From Cercophora sp. LCS_1 (lineage: Eukaryota > Ascomycota > Sordariomycetes > Sordariales > Lasiosphaeriaceae): 64,000 nucleotides of DNA. The notes below the pieces were generated by a model that was given only the letters and a program-made list of their open reading frames with translations, was not told the origin of the DNA and did not search any database. The translations under genes and the position numbers were made by a program. The stretch is taken from contig JAPZLL010000003.1 in NCBI GenBank assembly GCA_036250225.1, forward strand, positions 1,488,001-1,552,000, in the 5' to 3' direction. Positions 10,513 to 22,115 of the stretch are shown one piece after another; positions within the stretch are counted from its first letter, which is position 1, and every line of letters begins with the position of its first letter.

Positions 10513-13253
10513 ACTGTGATTAGCACCGACTGTCAATCATGGTTGCCGAAGATATGCAACGTGCGACGAGATGCATCGAGGCCGATTGAAAGCGAGGAAG
10601 CTTTGCGAGCTTGTCGGCAATCCAACGCCGAAGGTTCAGCTCTACTTTCTTGGCGCCGGAAGCGTTGCGTAGCTGTCACCTGGCTGTGGCACAAGCACAA
10701 GCGGGGAGCTGGCGATGGCTTCAACTGACTAGACGATGGTCGTTGGTTTCAAACAACTTTTGGAGGAGCAACCCCAAAGCCGCGTCGAGAAGTTCCAGGG
10801 CCAGTTGACCGCCCAAGTGGAGCTTTTGACGCTTGGCTGCTCGTCGGCTGGTCAGCGCGCGGGACAAGGCAACAATGTCTTGGCTTGTTCAGCCTCATCG
10901 GTAAACTGCGGCGTTGCCCCACCAAACGCGTCATGTTCATCCATCACGTGATATCACGTGGCTTGCAGATGGATCGCTGAGAGGCACGAAGGGGAAAAGA
11001 TAGACCTTCCGCTTTGGGAGAAGCTTGCTCCGAGTCTCGGGGACACTGAGTTGAAAGCATTATGGGCTGCGCGGAAAGCTTGCGAGTAAAGAATATGCTC
11101 AGTCCGAGTGGTGAAGTGGTCTGCTCTGGAAGCATTGGGTGGAGATGTGTGTGTGGGGGCACTGAATGTAAAGAAGTTGACGCTCTATGTTTATGCCTAA
11201 TGGGTAGAATATTGAGTACATATGGGCCCAATAGAATAGATATTCGGTGGAGCGCTGTTATTATACGCAATAAGTGACTTGCTTGGCACTTGAAGATAGG
11301 GCTCGATAATCATTTTCAGTTGCTTGATCTCAAAAAAAAAAACAAATACGCCATTCTATTCACGTCATCGACGTCCAATTCGTTTAGTAACTGAGGAGAC
11401 GCCGGAAACAACTGTGTTCTGCTGCCGCATGATCCGTCATGACGTGAAGTGTTTCTCTGAGCGTCGCAACACAAGGAGGCCAATGCGCAACACGCTGCCT
11501 GCTCCTCTTCTTTGCTCGTACACCAATGCTATCATCGGGTCGTCGGAAACGACCTATTGTTGTTCCCATTGTTTAAAGCTCGCTGCATCGACGATTCCAG
11601 AGCACAAACAAATGTGTCCGACAAGCTCACAATCAGTTGCACAGTGGCGCTTATAGGAACCAGCCCTTGCCGAAGCTGGAGACACCCCGTGCGCCGTGCA
11701 GGTGCCAAGACCAACCTGGAAACATGAAACATTTCTTGGGCTAGGGGCCACGGAATAACAGCACCAGCGGCAGCCGAGATGTGAGCGTATAACACCCGCT
11801 TTACCATTTCCGGTAGCCGCCAGGGGCGCTAAGACTCCGACCACCCCTTTCCAGGGCTTCATGACTGGTGAAAGGGGCTGGTGATGGCTTTTTGCTGATG
11901 GGTGAGGAATGCGAGGGTTGGGGCTTGAGAGGACCTTGGTGTCCCTGGGAGGTCGCATTGTGCACGCAGGAGAGATACGCCGGTAGTACCTGCAGCTCTA
12001 GTGTGCTGGTCGCTCATGTGTGATGATTTGCATCAGCACAGCGGGGCCTCCACCGTCAACAACTGGACCATTGCATCGAGAATGGGTCTTGGGTGTCTGT
12101 GTTAGTATGAGCGACGACGGCACCGGTGCGCCGTGGCAGAGAAGCCGGATAGGAATGACCGGCTCCACAGCAGGCTTCCATGGTTGAGGAGATGACAGCT
12201 GGAATCCTGATCGGGCAAAATGCTGTCGATAACCTAAGCCGATGGCCGCCCTGATGTTGGATGTTGAATGGAGAGAAGTTGGCTGCAGGGTGTTCGGAAC
12301 CTTGGTTGGCTAGCTCACCCGCTCCTCACAGCCAGATGGTGGTCCATTAATAGCACAACTTAGTATTTCCTTCAATGTCTGGCACGTTTCCCAGGCGAAT
12401 GGGCAAGGTTTGAATAAAGCTCTGTGGGCGCATTGCGGCAGTGGAGGTCGTGTGAGCGAAGCAGAGTGATAAACGCGGTCGGGATTGGCCGGCCGCACGA
12501 GGGAGCCAGAGTGCTTGCATCAGAGGGAGACATGCCCCCTTTTGCTCTGGGTTCGATTTGTTCTCCAGTCGCTTCGCGGTGCGTCTCCACCGGCCGCCCC
12601 CGCAACCCCGGTCGCCTTTCTGTCGCAGGTCACCCAAGGGCCAAGTGCGTTGCAGGGCCATCCTCCCCTGTGCGAATTCATCCTCCCAATTTCCGGGACG
12701 AGCGAGCATTAACTTTCTTCCTCGACGCCGTCGACGTGCCCTTTTGGAGATAATTGCATTCTCTTTTTTGCGTCAAGGTTATTACGCGCCAATTTTGAAC
12801 TTTGTCCTGCCTACGGTAGTGAGCTAGGTACGGCTACAACAGGGTTGGTTCCGTGTGGGTGTGTCTGTTTCTTGGGTCATTGGCATTGGGGGGCGCGCTC
12901 GTGCAGTCGACCAGGGCCTCCCAAAAAAATCGAGAGGTCGAACAGAAAATCGAACGGCTGTCGTCGTCTCCACCACGGGGTAAGAACCGATGCTCTCCCA
13001 GCCATCGCCAAACCCGGGCACCGACTCCTCTTCCGACCTCGACGCATCCCGCTGCTCCAGCTAGCTCCCGAGGCGTGCTGTCGACAGTCCATTGACAAAC
13101 GCCCCCATTCCTACCCGCTCCTGCACCCTCCTGCCCGCGCCCCTGACGGATCCTCAGTCAACTGAGCGACAATCCACTGCAACAACATCGAACCATCGAG
13201 CATCGAGCATCGCAGCGCATCCAGGTCCCCGCGAGGGGGTCTAGGAGGAAGTC
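10513..13253. other. Long divergent promoter region between KOG1 and TEA1
   Basis: 2.7 kb separating two divergent genes. I find no gene that can be supported: ORFs are short, overlap antisense ORFs of similar length and show no recognisable motif. The part next to TEA1 (about 12700-13250) is pyrimidine-rich and likely holds its promoter and leader, including a short ATCGAGC direct repeat near 13195-13212. The KOG1-proximal part holds the palindromic CACGTG element listed separately. Confidence 0.5.
10945..10960. promoter_or_regulatory. 16-bp palindrome with two CACGTG boxes
   Basis: A perfect palindrome, CACGTGATATCACGTG, carrying two E-box (CACGTG) cores 10 bp apart, one helical turn. It lies about 430 bp upstream of the KOG1 start codon. 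CACGTG is the site of bHLH regulators of the Cbf1, Pho4 and SREBP type. Binding here is inference. Confidence 0.6.
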
Positions 13254-16200
13254 ATGGCTTTTCTTTTTAAGTCCAAGAAAAACCAGGACAGGGCGCTTTC
13301 GAGCCGAGATGGGCCGCCTTCGTCAGGTTCGTCCATTCAGAGCGCAGCGGCGCGTGTAAGGGAAGAGAAGGCTTCCCGGTCCACACCAACCGGTAGTCTC
13401 AATTCCATAGACAACGAAGGGAGTATGGGAAGTCCGGATCAAGGCTACGGTCGTCAGCGAGGGCAAAGTTTGGAGCAGTCGCAACAAGGCCAAGCTCCAG
13501 CGCAACAGCAGCAACCAAGTGACTTGCCGGTGAGACCACTCCTTCCTGCGCCTTCCATCTCTACTTGTCACAGGTGGACTCTAACGTGGTCTTCAATCGC
13601 AGTTTCGAAATGGACAAGCGCAACAAGCGCCCACGAACCCGAACGCGAACCTGTATCCTTGGTCACAAAAGAGACTGACTTACACATCATCGCATCCTAG
13701 TCCGTTTCCACGATATGGCGCGGCCGTCAACTCGGTGTCTTCGAAGGAAGGCGACATATACGTGATGGGCGGTCTAATCAACAGCTCCACCGTCAAAGGC
13801 GACCTGTGGATGATCGAAGCTGGCGGCAGCATGGCTTGCTACCCCTTGGCGACCACAGCCGAAGGACCTGGACCCAGGGTCGGGCACTCGGCCTTGTTGG
13901 TTGGCAACGCTTTCATCGTCTACGGCGGAGACACCAAGATCGAGGAAAGCGATGTGTTGGATGAAACCTTATACTTGTTAAACACTTGTAGGACTGGCTT
14001 GATGACATCCTGGGTGAGAATGCTACTGACAATTTCCAGCAACGAGGCAATGGTCCAGGGCCCTGCCTGCGGGTCCCCGCCCTGAAGGACGTTATGGTCA
14101 CTCGCTTAATATCATGGGGTCTAAGATATACATCTTCGGAGGCCAAGTCGAGGGCTATTTCATGAACGATCTCGCTGCTTTTGACTTAAACCAGCTGCAG
14201 ATGCCGAACAACCGATGGGAGATGCTGATCACGAACAGCGACAGCAGCAACCCCCCGCCAGGGAAAACTCCACCAGCGAGGACAAATCACTCAATGGTGA
14301 CTTACAATGACAAGATGTACCTGTGAGTGACCCTACGTCTTGGTTGCCCGCGACCCAGCAGGCTAACACGTGTAGATTCGGCGGGACAAATGGGTTCCAG
14401 TGGTTCAACGACGTCTGGTGCTATGATCCCGTCCCAAATGCATGGACGCAGTTGGACTGTATAGGATACATTCCCCAGCCCCGGGAAGGCCACGCAGCCG
14501 CCATTGTCGACGACGTCATGTACATCTTTGGTGGTCGGACCAAAGAGGGGGCAGATCTCGGCGATCTGGCGGCGTTTCGCATCACGTCACGCCGGTGGTA
14601 CACTTTTCAAAATATGGGTCCCTCACCATCACCAAGGTCCGGTCACAGTATGACGGCCGTCGGCAAGTCCATTGTAGTTGTCGGAGGTGAGCCCAGCTCT
14701 GCGGCGACTGGGGGCACTGATTTGGCTCTGGTGTATTGTTTGGATACGACTAAGATTCGGTACCCCAACGATTCCCAAACAGGGGCAAATGGTCAGAAGG
14801 CGCCGGTCCGACGGCCCAGCGACACAACTGCGCAGAACGTGCCCCGCAACCTGCCATCGCGAGACGGCTCAACCGGGCCACCAGACGCCAAGCGGCTGAT
14901 GGGAGCTCCTGGTCCTGGTCCTGGTCCAGCTCCAGCGGGAGATGGTCCTAATGGATACAAAGACGGCGGACCACTGAACAGCACCACCAGCCCGAACGGG
15001 AGCTCAAAACTTCCCAGATCAGCCGCTCCTGGGCCTGCCCCGTCTGGCCCTCCACCGCAAGTTCAACCACCAAAACCCGCCATCAGCACTGGGGCCATCC
15101 GGTCTCGGAACACATCGACTGAGCGAGGGGATAGCCGGCAAGGGTCTCCGGGGCAGTCGCCAATTGGACCACCTGGTGGCATGCCCAGAGAGGTTCCTAC
15201 AGCACGTGTCGCGGCGAAAACCACAGAGTTGGTAACCCCAGACGTATCCAAGCAGAAGGCAGCAAAGCAAGCGCGTGGTCCAACCCCAACCGAGCCCCCA
15301 GTTGAACAGCCCCCGAAGCACCCACCAGCCCGGCCATCGTCTCCCCCGCCACCGACGCGACAAAATAGCAACCCTATCTCTAGGAGATCGTCTGCTAGGA
15401 ATTCGCAAACGGTTGCCATACTGAAGGAGCTTGATGCGGCAAGGAACCGCAACGCCTGGTACGCTTCCGAGCTTGAATTGGCGCGAAAAGCCGGATATGT
15501 CCCCAATACGTCCATGAGCCCAATACTGGACAGTGCAGCAACTGAAACGTTTGATGACGATGACAAGCCGCTCATCGAGGCGCTTCTTGCTATGCGTAGC
15601 GAACTCGCCAACGTCCAGACGTCGGTAGATAAGCAGGCTGTTCTCGCTGCCAAGCAGATTGCTGAGGCTGAGAAGCAGCGAGACGCTGCAATTCAGGAGG
15701 CTATCTACGCCAAGGCAAAACTTGCCGCGCAAGTAGGAGGGAGCGCAGCAAGCACGCCACAGCTTGAACGCGGTGGTGATGTCGATGATCGTGTTTCTGA
15801 GCTGAACCGGAAGTTGGCAAGCGCCCTCAGCACGCAAAAGGATCTCCAGAGTCATCTAGACCGGTTGAGTACTGAGCTCGAAGCCGAGAAAAAGGCACGT
15901 AAGCTGGCCGACGACACAACAACAGCGGCACAAAAGAGAATGGCATCTCTCGAAAGTTTCAAACAACAAAACTCATCCGAGGTGGAGCGATTGAAGGCCG
16001 AGCTGCATCATATTCAAAAAGAGGCACGGGAACAATCGGTCGCTGCGGCCGAGGCTGTTGCCGCATCACAGCTGCTGCGTGTCGAGAAGGAGGAGCTTGA
16101 ACGCAAGTTCAACGAGGCTGTGGGTAGTTCCGAGGAGCAAGCCATGACGTTTGAGTCGTTGCGCACTGCTGTCGCAGCCTCGGCCGAAACAAAAGCGCTC

Positions 16201-17787
16201 CTCGAGCGAAAGCTGGACGAAGAGCGGGCGTTGAGAGAAAAGCTTGAAACAAAGCTCAACAAGCTCAAGGGTGAGCACGAAGCCCGGACAGCAGAGTTGG
16301 TTTCGGCAACGCAGCGCTTGAAGGATGTGGAAGAACTAGCTGAGAAAAACGCGAACGAGGCTCGCCTGCATCGCCAGGCGGTGCTGAGTGGGCTGGACAA
16401 GATGTCGTCCCGGGATGTGGCCAAATCAAACAAGGCCGACATGGACCGCATAACCGCGTTGCAGAGTCAACTAGCCGCCGCCAATGCGTTAGTTAAGAAA
16501 TATCAGCAGGAAGCGGACGCGGCAGCAGACCGACTGCGGGGTGCCGAGGAGCGGATTGCTGGCCTCGAGGCTTATCAAGAACAAGCCAGCCGCGAAGGCG
16601 TGACCATTCGACGGCAACTCCAGAACGCCCTTCGGGAAACACAGAGCCTCCAGGCAGCCAATTCGGACCTCAGCAACCAGCTGGCCAAGCAACAGCTCGA
16701 GACCAACGCACTCCTTGTCCAGCATAACACGCTCAAGAATATTCTCAGCGAACGCGGCATCTCGCCAACCAGCGCTGGGCGGTCGAGGAGCCTCAACAGC
16801 CCGCGGGAAGGCTCACCCGAACAGATGCGCCTTCGCGAGCTTGAGCAGCAACTCAACGCAGTCCAAGTTGCCCATGAACAAACCAAGGCAGCGGCAGCGC
16901 AGCAAGCCCAAGAAGCCGAGGCTACGTACCGCGGCAAGCTGGCGCAACTTGAGAACGACTACTCGTCGGTCGTGCACTACGTCAAGGGCACCGACAAGGT
17001 GCTGAAGCAGCTCAAGGAGCAACTACAACGGGCCAAGGCGGAGAACGCCAAGCTCAAGGAGCAGGTTGTCGAGCTCGAAGATAAGCTGGAGGCCGAGTCC
17101 TCGGCAGCCAATGGTGCGCCGGCCGACTGGGAAGCACAGCGGCAGTCACTCCAGGGGCAAATCACCAAGCTCCAGACAGAGCTGCAAAGCACGTCGTCGC
17201 AGCTCGAAAAGCAAGTGCAGGCCATCCGCCAGGAACTCTCCAGCGCCCAGAAGGAGCGAGATTCGGCCGTCCGTAGTAACGAAGAGGCCGGCCGGATTCT
17301 CGACGCATCTAGGAAGGAGCTCGAGCAGCTGCAGCAGGAGAACGCGCTCCTCGAGCGCCGCGTCCAGGAAGCCGACGAGAAGGTCGGCTCCCTCCTCAAC
17401 CAGATGGAGCTCAGCGTGGACAGCTACCGCCGTCGCAGCCGCCAGGCGCCCGAGGCAACGAGCGTCCCCGCGGCGACCAACGGGCTGGGGCATCTGCGAC
17501 AGGAGTCGAGCGAGGCAGAAAGCATTTACGGCGGCGTGGGTGATGCTAGGAACAGCACCGCGCTAGACAACCTCGCCAACGAGCTGGAAACTCTCCGGAC
17601 GCACTGGGAGGCGACCAACAAAAATTACCGGCTGAGCAGCACATTTGACTTTGAGGCGCACGGCGGCCCCAAGCGGGACGAAAGGGCGAGCATAGGCCTG
17701 AGCGAGAGCTTGGCTGACTGGAGGAAGAGGCTGGATGAAAGCCATTCCGAAGGGGCCGGCAAGGGTAGCAAGGGCAGTGCCAAATGA
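13254..17787 (+). CDS. teaA: Tea1/TeaA-like cell-end marker (kelch repeats and coiled coil)
   Basis: Polarity protein that rides on microtubule plus ends and marks growth sites at cell or hyphal tips (Tea1 in fission yeast, TeaA in Aspergillus, Kel1/Kel2 in budding yeast). Exons 13254-13529, 13603-13987, 14040-14322 and 14376-17787 give 1451 residues. After a basic, Ser-rich leader, kelch repeats run from about residue 110 to 425, with the repeated hydrophobic-GG signature (DIYVMGG, FIVYGGD, IYIFGGQ, YLFGGTN, MYIFGGR, IVVVGGE). A Pro-rich linker follows. From about residue 660 to 1350 there is a nearly continuous Glu/Lys/Leu/Ala-rich coiled coil with heptad character. Domain order and length fit the TeaA family. 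I do not see a prenylation CAAX box at the C-terminus, which fits Tea1 itself and not its membrane anchor Mod5/TeaR. Confidence 0.93.
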
Positions 17788-18002
17788 GACAGAACAAGCA
17801 AGCCATGAAGTGTAATGTCTTTTTGATGAAGGGGTTGGAAATTGCATGGAGTGGATGGAGGGAAGTAGAGGAAACGTGTTGTAACATTGGATGGATTGTG
17901 TAATATTCTTTTTTTTTCTCTCCTTTTTGCTCATGGCGGGTTTGGTCTTGGGCTTTTTTTTCTCGCTCTTTCTGGTTCTTTGTTTGAGTACCCACCCGTC
18001 AG

Positions 18003-18085
18003 TTTTTTTTTTTTTTTTTTTTTGATGAAAACGACTGACTGACTGATTGACTGTTGTTGTTGTTATTGTTGTTATTATTATTCTA
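18003..18085. repeat. T21 homopolymer followed by GACT and GTT/ATT microsatellites
   Basis: Poly-T at 18003-18023, then four GACT-like tetranucleotides (about 18031-18050), then a GTT/ATT trinucleotide run to about 18085. It lies 220-300 bp past the TEA1 stop, so part may be in its 3' UTR. Confidence 0.85.
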
Positions 18086-18922
18086 CCTGATGAAATCTGG
18101 CAAGCCACACAAGGGCGCGCGCGGCATAATTCTTTTGGTTTTGCTGGAATGACTGTCTTGTTTCGGGAGATGAGAGAAGATAAACCTGTATTTTTTTTTA
18201 TTGTTCTTGTTGAATAGCGATTCGTTTTTAAGTGGGAGAGAAAAGCTTGTTGGTTTGGTGTTGTTGGTTTGATGGATGAAATGGAAATGACCCTTGACAC
18301 TATTCATTCAGATCCTTTACGCCGTGTTCAGCTCAACTTGATAGACTGTTGTTGTTTTGCTTCGAGCCAGGCCAGACTGAACCAAATCAACAGTTGGACT
18401 AGTTGATAGGTGGATGGATGGTACACATTCGCGTAGCGATCAAATGTTTGGTGCTATGAATCTTTATATGCTGTGTTGTTCACTCGTAGTTTTACTACTT
18501 AATGTGGTCCATGAAATATGAGGGTCACGTTTCCATGAGTTTGGTGATGTTCATCATGATCCCATCTGAGACTTGCCCCTTCTCATCCCCTTGGGAACAG
18601 ACTAGACGGGAGTGAGATCATTTTGGTTCACAATCCCTATTGCCCCGCAACTACGTACCGCGCTGTGTCAAGTGATGGTGTTGGTGGTGAGGAATCATTG
18701 TGTGCGAGCCGTTTCACCCCTCTACCCCTGGCTGCATCCCGAACACACGGCCGCCCAATCAGATGAAAGGTTTGGGACGACAGGTGTAGGTCTGCAACGG
18801 TGCGTGCGGATACTGGCGCCGACTACCGATACTTCCCAAGGTGGGAAATCTATATTCCAACGTTCCCCTGGGTACGTTTCTAATCCCGCTGTCTGGCGCC
18901 CGGGATCTGGGGTAGTATGTGC

Positions 18923-19165
18923 CATGTGGAATCACGCAGCCACTCCAGTTCAATGAAGCACGCACTACATGAACCACGGCAAAGTTAGTGTTTTGACCCC
19001 TAGGTTTTTGCTACAGTCCCCCAACCATAGCCAGAGTTCATGATGGAATCATGTAGCCACTCTCGTCCACTCAAGCCTGTTGTTTGGACCCCTGGATTTG
19101 TTTCGTTGCCTGCCTAGTTGCAGTCCCCCTAACCAACCCATAGCCATGTGTATGGAATCAATCTG
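18923..19165. repeat. Imperfect tandem duplication, unit about 110 bp
   Basis: Unit A (about 18923-19038) and unit B (about 19039-19144) share, in order, TGGAATCA..., AGCCACTC, TTTG(G)ACCCCT, a GCTACAGT/GTTGCAGT block followed by CCCC, and CATAGCCA. A third partial copy begins at about 19145 (ATGTGTATGGAATCA). The many differences show the duplication is old. Confidence 0.7.
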
Positions 19166-19301
19166 GGCGGCTTCAACGGCACCTACTGTGCACACATAGA
19201 AACTTATAAAACCCACCGTATCCCCATGACACACGATACACAACGCACACAGCCAAGCCAACTTCACCTCCCATCCAGGCAGATCCCGGTGATCATCCAT
19301 A

Positions 19302-19481
19302 ATGCCTCTCATCCTCCTCATCTTCACGATGCTGAGCACCGCCACCGCCCATCCCACCCCTTCAAAGGGTTCGCAATCCCTCCACCTCCTAACCAACAGC
19401 CCCCTCAACGCCCTCCTCACAATCCACCTCTCCCCCCGCGGTCTCATGACCGGCGCCGGCAGATTAGTGTGGTTGATGTGA
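19302..19481 (+). CDS. Possible 59-residue secreted peptide
   Basis: An uninterrupted ATG-to-TGA ORF. Its first residues form a convincing signal peptide: MPLILLIFTMLSTATA, a hydrophobic core and an AxA-type cleavage site, followed by HPTPSKG. The mature part would be about 43 residues, without cysteines. The ATG context is AATG after CAT, with a pyrimidine-rich region downstream. The only support is the signal-peptide shape. The same DNA is open in another plus frame and on the minus strand, and the region is C-rich, which lengthens open frames by chance. I do not recognise the peptide. Confidence 0.25.
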   Translation: MPLILLIFTMLSTATAHPTPSKGSQSLHLLTNSPLNALLTIHLSPRGLMTGAGRLVWLM

Positions 19482-19787
19482 AGAGACGAAAGCTGGTGCA
19501 GAGGGCGAGATTGACGGGCGTTGGGGTGGATGGAAATGCGATGGGGATGGTTGTTGCTTGATGTATTAGATGTTGATGAATGTATGATGATATGCTCAAA
19601 AACTCCATGCCGTGTCATTGCTTCCCATTAAAACAGTACTCCCATCGCATCATTACCACCTCTCACTTGAACACATCCCTCATGACACCCCATCACGACA
19701 CCCTCGTCACCACCACCATACCCCATTTACATCCCGTATCTATCCCTCCTCTATCACCATCATCATCCCACCCTCGCCTCCCGTCAC

Positions 19788-20453
19788 CTAACTCCCCGTG
19801 ACCAAACTCATATAAACCCCCCACCCCAACCCAGCCAAACTCCCCACCAGATTCCTCGCCTCCACACTCGTCAAAAACACATAATTCACACAACTCACCA
19901 CAGGCCAAAACCGCCATCCCGCCGTCAGCACCCCCCAAAACTCACCGCTAGCCCTCTCCCAAACCTGTCCCCAGTCCACCCTCTCCCATTTCACCCCTCC
20001 CAGGATCCCACTCACCCCCACAACCTGTGCATCCCTCATCGCCATCTTCACCCCATGCATAAAACACCCAAACATCAACGTATTGACCACCGCACCAAGA
20101 CTCTGATCCAACACCGTCTTGGCGACCGTATTCCCCTTGTTTAGCTTCCTCTCCACCAACTTTCCCTCTCGCGCCTCATCGTCCAGTTCCTTTTCGTTTC
20201 CTTTTGATGCCGACAAGACAGCGGCGGTGGAGGGCGCGAGGTGGTACGCTGGAAAGGTGGACTCCAAGAATTCTTGCCAGAGAAAGTTGGGTGGCGTGGA
20301 GACGATGGCAAAGAGGAAGAATTGGAGGACGGGGATCCAGTTTATGGTCAGAGGAGAAGAGGTGTTGTGGGCGGTGATGGCTTGGGCGAGTATGTTGGAG
20401 AGGGCGGCTATGAGGGCTGATTGAGCGGTTGCTTTTAGTATTGGGGGTGGCAT
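19788..20453 (-). CDS. Mpv17/PMP22-family membrane protein
   Basis: Intronless, 221 residues. The family comprises small four-helix proteins of the mitochondrial inner membrane or peroxisome (Mpv17, Sym1, PMP22). Family features seen: an N-terminal segment ALIAALSNILAQAI, a Trp-rich Pro-Pro-x-x-x-Trp-Q-E-F-L-E motif (PPNFLWQEFLESTFP), DQSLGAVVNTLMF in the third segment, and the C-terminal WRFWPVVSCVNYVFLTSVEARNLVGS that replaces the usual W-x-x-W-P...N-F-x-x-V-P-x-x-x-R. An inserted charged loop (about residues 78-105) is longer than usual. It resembles the less studied fungal members more than Sym1 itself, so I assign no symbol and no compartment. Confidence 0.85.
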   Translation of the reverse strand: MPPPILKATAQSALIAALSNILAQAITAHNTSSPLTINWIPVLQFFLFAIVSTPPNFLWQEFLESTFPAYHLAPSTAAVLSASKGNEKELDDEAREGKLVERKLNKGNTVAKTVLDQSLGAVVNTLMFGCFMHGVKMAMRDAQVVGVSGILGGVKWERVDWGQVWERASGEFWGVLTAGWRFWPVVSCVNYVFLTSVEARNLVGSLAGLGWGVYMSLVTGS

Positions 20454-21034
20454 TTTTGGCGTTTTTTTTTTATAAAAAAAAAAAAACTAGAATGGAAATA
20501 AGAAGTGGTTGAGGTTCGTCGGTGGTTTCAATGGTGGGTTGTGAGGGAGATGGGTTGGAGATGAGAGTGAGAGCGGTGACGTCGGTGCTGCTGAAATTGG
20601 ACGGGAGATGAGTGCGATGGCTGGGTGAAAATGCAGACGCGCCCACGCTCACCGTGGTTCCCGTTAAGTTGGGCGCTTACTCTCTCCCCTGGTAAGGTAG
20701 CAGGGCGTAAAAGACGTAGTTGGTGACGGTGAGGGCAATTGACTGTCACGTCTTGTTAGGATCAATTTGTTGGGGAAAGCCAGTTTAAATGCAATTGATG
20801 CCAGCAACAAAACGAATTCAAGGTGCCAAGCGAAGCCAGGGCGGCACATGCAGGTCGCTTCACGTCCACGTTGCACCACTGACAGATCTCGGCTGCAGGT
20901 CAATCAGCGCCTTCTTTCGTTATCATCCATTCAATTGTACAATCCGCTTCCGATACAGATACACATCAGCTACACTAACCCAGGACACCTTTCCATGCTT
21001 TTCGGACCGTCCCGTCTTCTCTCCATCGACGAGT
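20454..21034. other. Spacer between MPV17-like gene and YIF1
   Basis: Both flanking genes are on the minus strand, so this is the promoter of the Mpv17-family gene and the 3' flank of YIF1. Just upstream of the Mpv17 start is an A/T homopolymer pair (about T10 then A13 at 20462-20485). Nothing coding was seen. Confidence 0.5.
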
Positions 21035-21944
21035 CTAAGGACGGCTTAGGAGCCACATGAACAGGAACTGAACAATGTACGAGTAGAAGAACAGAAACTG
21101 TGTCCGCGCCGTCCTCTTTGCCCGAGTATCGACCTGCATCGTCTGCATTGGCGCTCGGTTGTCGCCGTTATTCTCGGGGAGCAACACATACTTCAGGGAC
21201 CGCATCTACACACCGTTAGCTTGTGGAATTCACACCGTGACGGTAGACTCACCAAGAACAGCGAGTTGGCCAAAAAGGTGTACAAAAACACCGTCCAGCC
21301 GACCCAACCGCCCGTCCCCTGGCCTCCGTTCATGATCTCCGCAATGCTGATCGTAATGATCACCCCTACGTACTTGTACCCCGAATACGCCACCAGATCC
21401 AGAATCTGTGACGAGCTCGAGATGCTGAGCAGATAACTCCCTAGCCACAAGGCGAGGATCTCTATCACCATCAGGGAGAACGCCCACGAAAATGTGTAGC
21501 CAAACAGCTCAGGCTGAAACTGTCCTCGGAGGCCCTTGAGTAGCGTCTGCAGAAAAATGTACGTTACAAACGACATGACCGGAATGTACATGTCGGGGCT
21601 GTTGATGTCGTCGCGCGGCGGGAGGTACTCTTGCGCGGTCGGCCCCATCGTCTGCTTGCGCGACCATGGTTTGTGCCGCCACGGGAACAGAACTAGGAAG
21701 AGCTTGTTGATGACGTACGAGTTCGTCACGTTGAAGTAGATCTTGAGCTTCCCTGTCATGCCCTAAAGCCCAAGTGTCAGCAGAGAACTACCCGGCCTGC
21801 AAACATGTCCCTTGCCTTCTTTTCTAGATATTCTTGTCCTTTGTGCAGAGCGCTAAGTCCAAACTGCGATGCGAGCTGCGCCGCCGGGTCGTTCATGAAA
21901 TTTCCATACTGGCCGAAAATGTTCCCTCCTGCCGGTGTGCTGCT

Positions 21945-21979
<35 letters not shown>

Positions 21980-22115
21980 ACGGACTGCCATCGTATCCTT
22001 GCGAGTGTGGTTGTGATACCGGCGGCGGAGGCGATCTGAGTTGTGGCACCGTCGAGACGTGTTGCGGAATGGGATGGTGAAGCGGCGGCGACTGTCCGTA
22101 GGTATTGCGCTGCAT
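21035..22115 (-). CDS. YIF1: Yif1-like ER-Golgi transport membrane protein
   Basis: Integral membrane partner of Yip1 that works in COPII vesicle traffic between ER and Golgi. Exons 22115-21816, 21762-21253 and 21205-21035 encode 326 residues, with both introns in phase 0. The cytosolic N-terminus is Pro/Gln-rich with eleven consecutive Gln, then the conserved NIFGQYGNFMNDPAAQLASQFG. The YIF1 domain follows (KIYFNVTNSYVINKLFLVLFPWRHKPWSR), then about five hydrophobic segments, ending YSYIVQFLFMWLLSRP. Intron 1 starts with GC instead of GT (GCAAGG...TTTAG, 53 nt, with a CTGAC branch site). No GT donor gives a usable alternative. The gene is divergent from SRP101. Confidence 0.93.
21946..21977. 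repeat. (CTG)n encoding poly-Gln in YIF1
   Basis: About ten CTG units on the plus strand, read as CAG on the minus strand, giving an eleven-residue Gln run in the cytosolic N-terminus of the Yif1 homologue. The pure repeat is likely length-variable. Confidence 0.9.

Larger units (their letters stand above)
17788..19301. other. Intergenic region with homopolymer, microsatellites and a diverged duplication
   Basis: Downstream of TEA1. It holds a 21-bp T run, adjoining GACT and GTT/ATT repeats, and a two-copy imperfect tandem duplication of about 110 bp (18923-19165), each listed separately. I see no convincing ORF. Confidence 0.6.

Noticed and set aside
11062..11277. 71-codon ORF starting Met-Gly-Cys, like an N-myristoylated protein
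   Set aside because: The composition after the first residues has no domain character, no intron or neighbour supports it, and overlapping frames are equally open.
12347..12709. 120-codon minus-strand open frame in the KOG1-TEA1 gap
   Set aside because: Several frames on both strands are open over the same GC-rich interval and none has a recognisable motif.
15019..15855. 278-codon antisense open frame inside TEA1
   Set aside because: It lies opposite a clear coiled-coil coding region. GC-rich codon bias opens the antisense frame, and its translation is low-complexity.
5889..19787. A functional cluster linking TORC1 and polarity genes
   Set aside because: The genes are separated by 2-3 kb, lie on both strands and belong to unrelated conserved processes; nothing indicates co-regulation.
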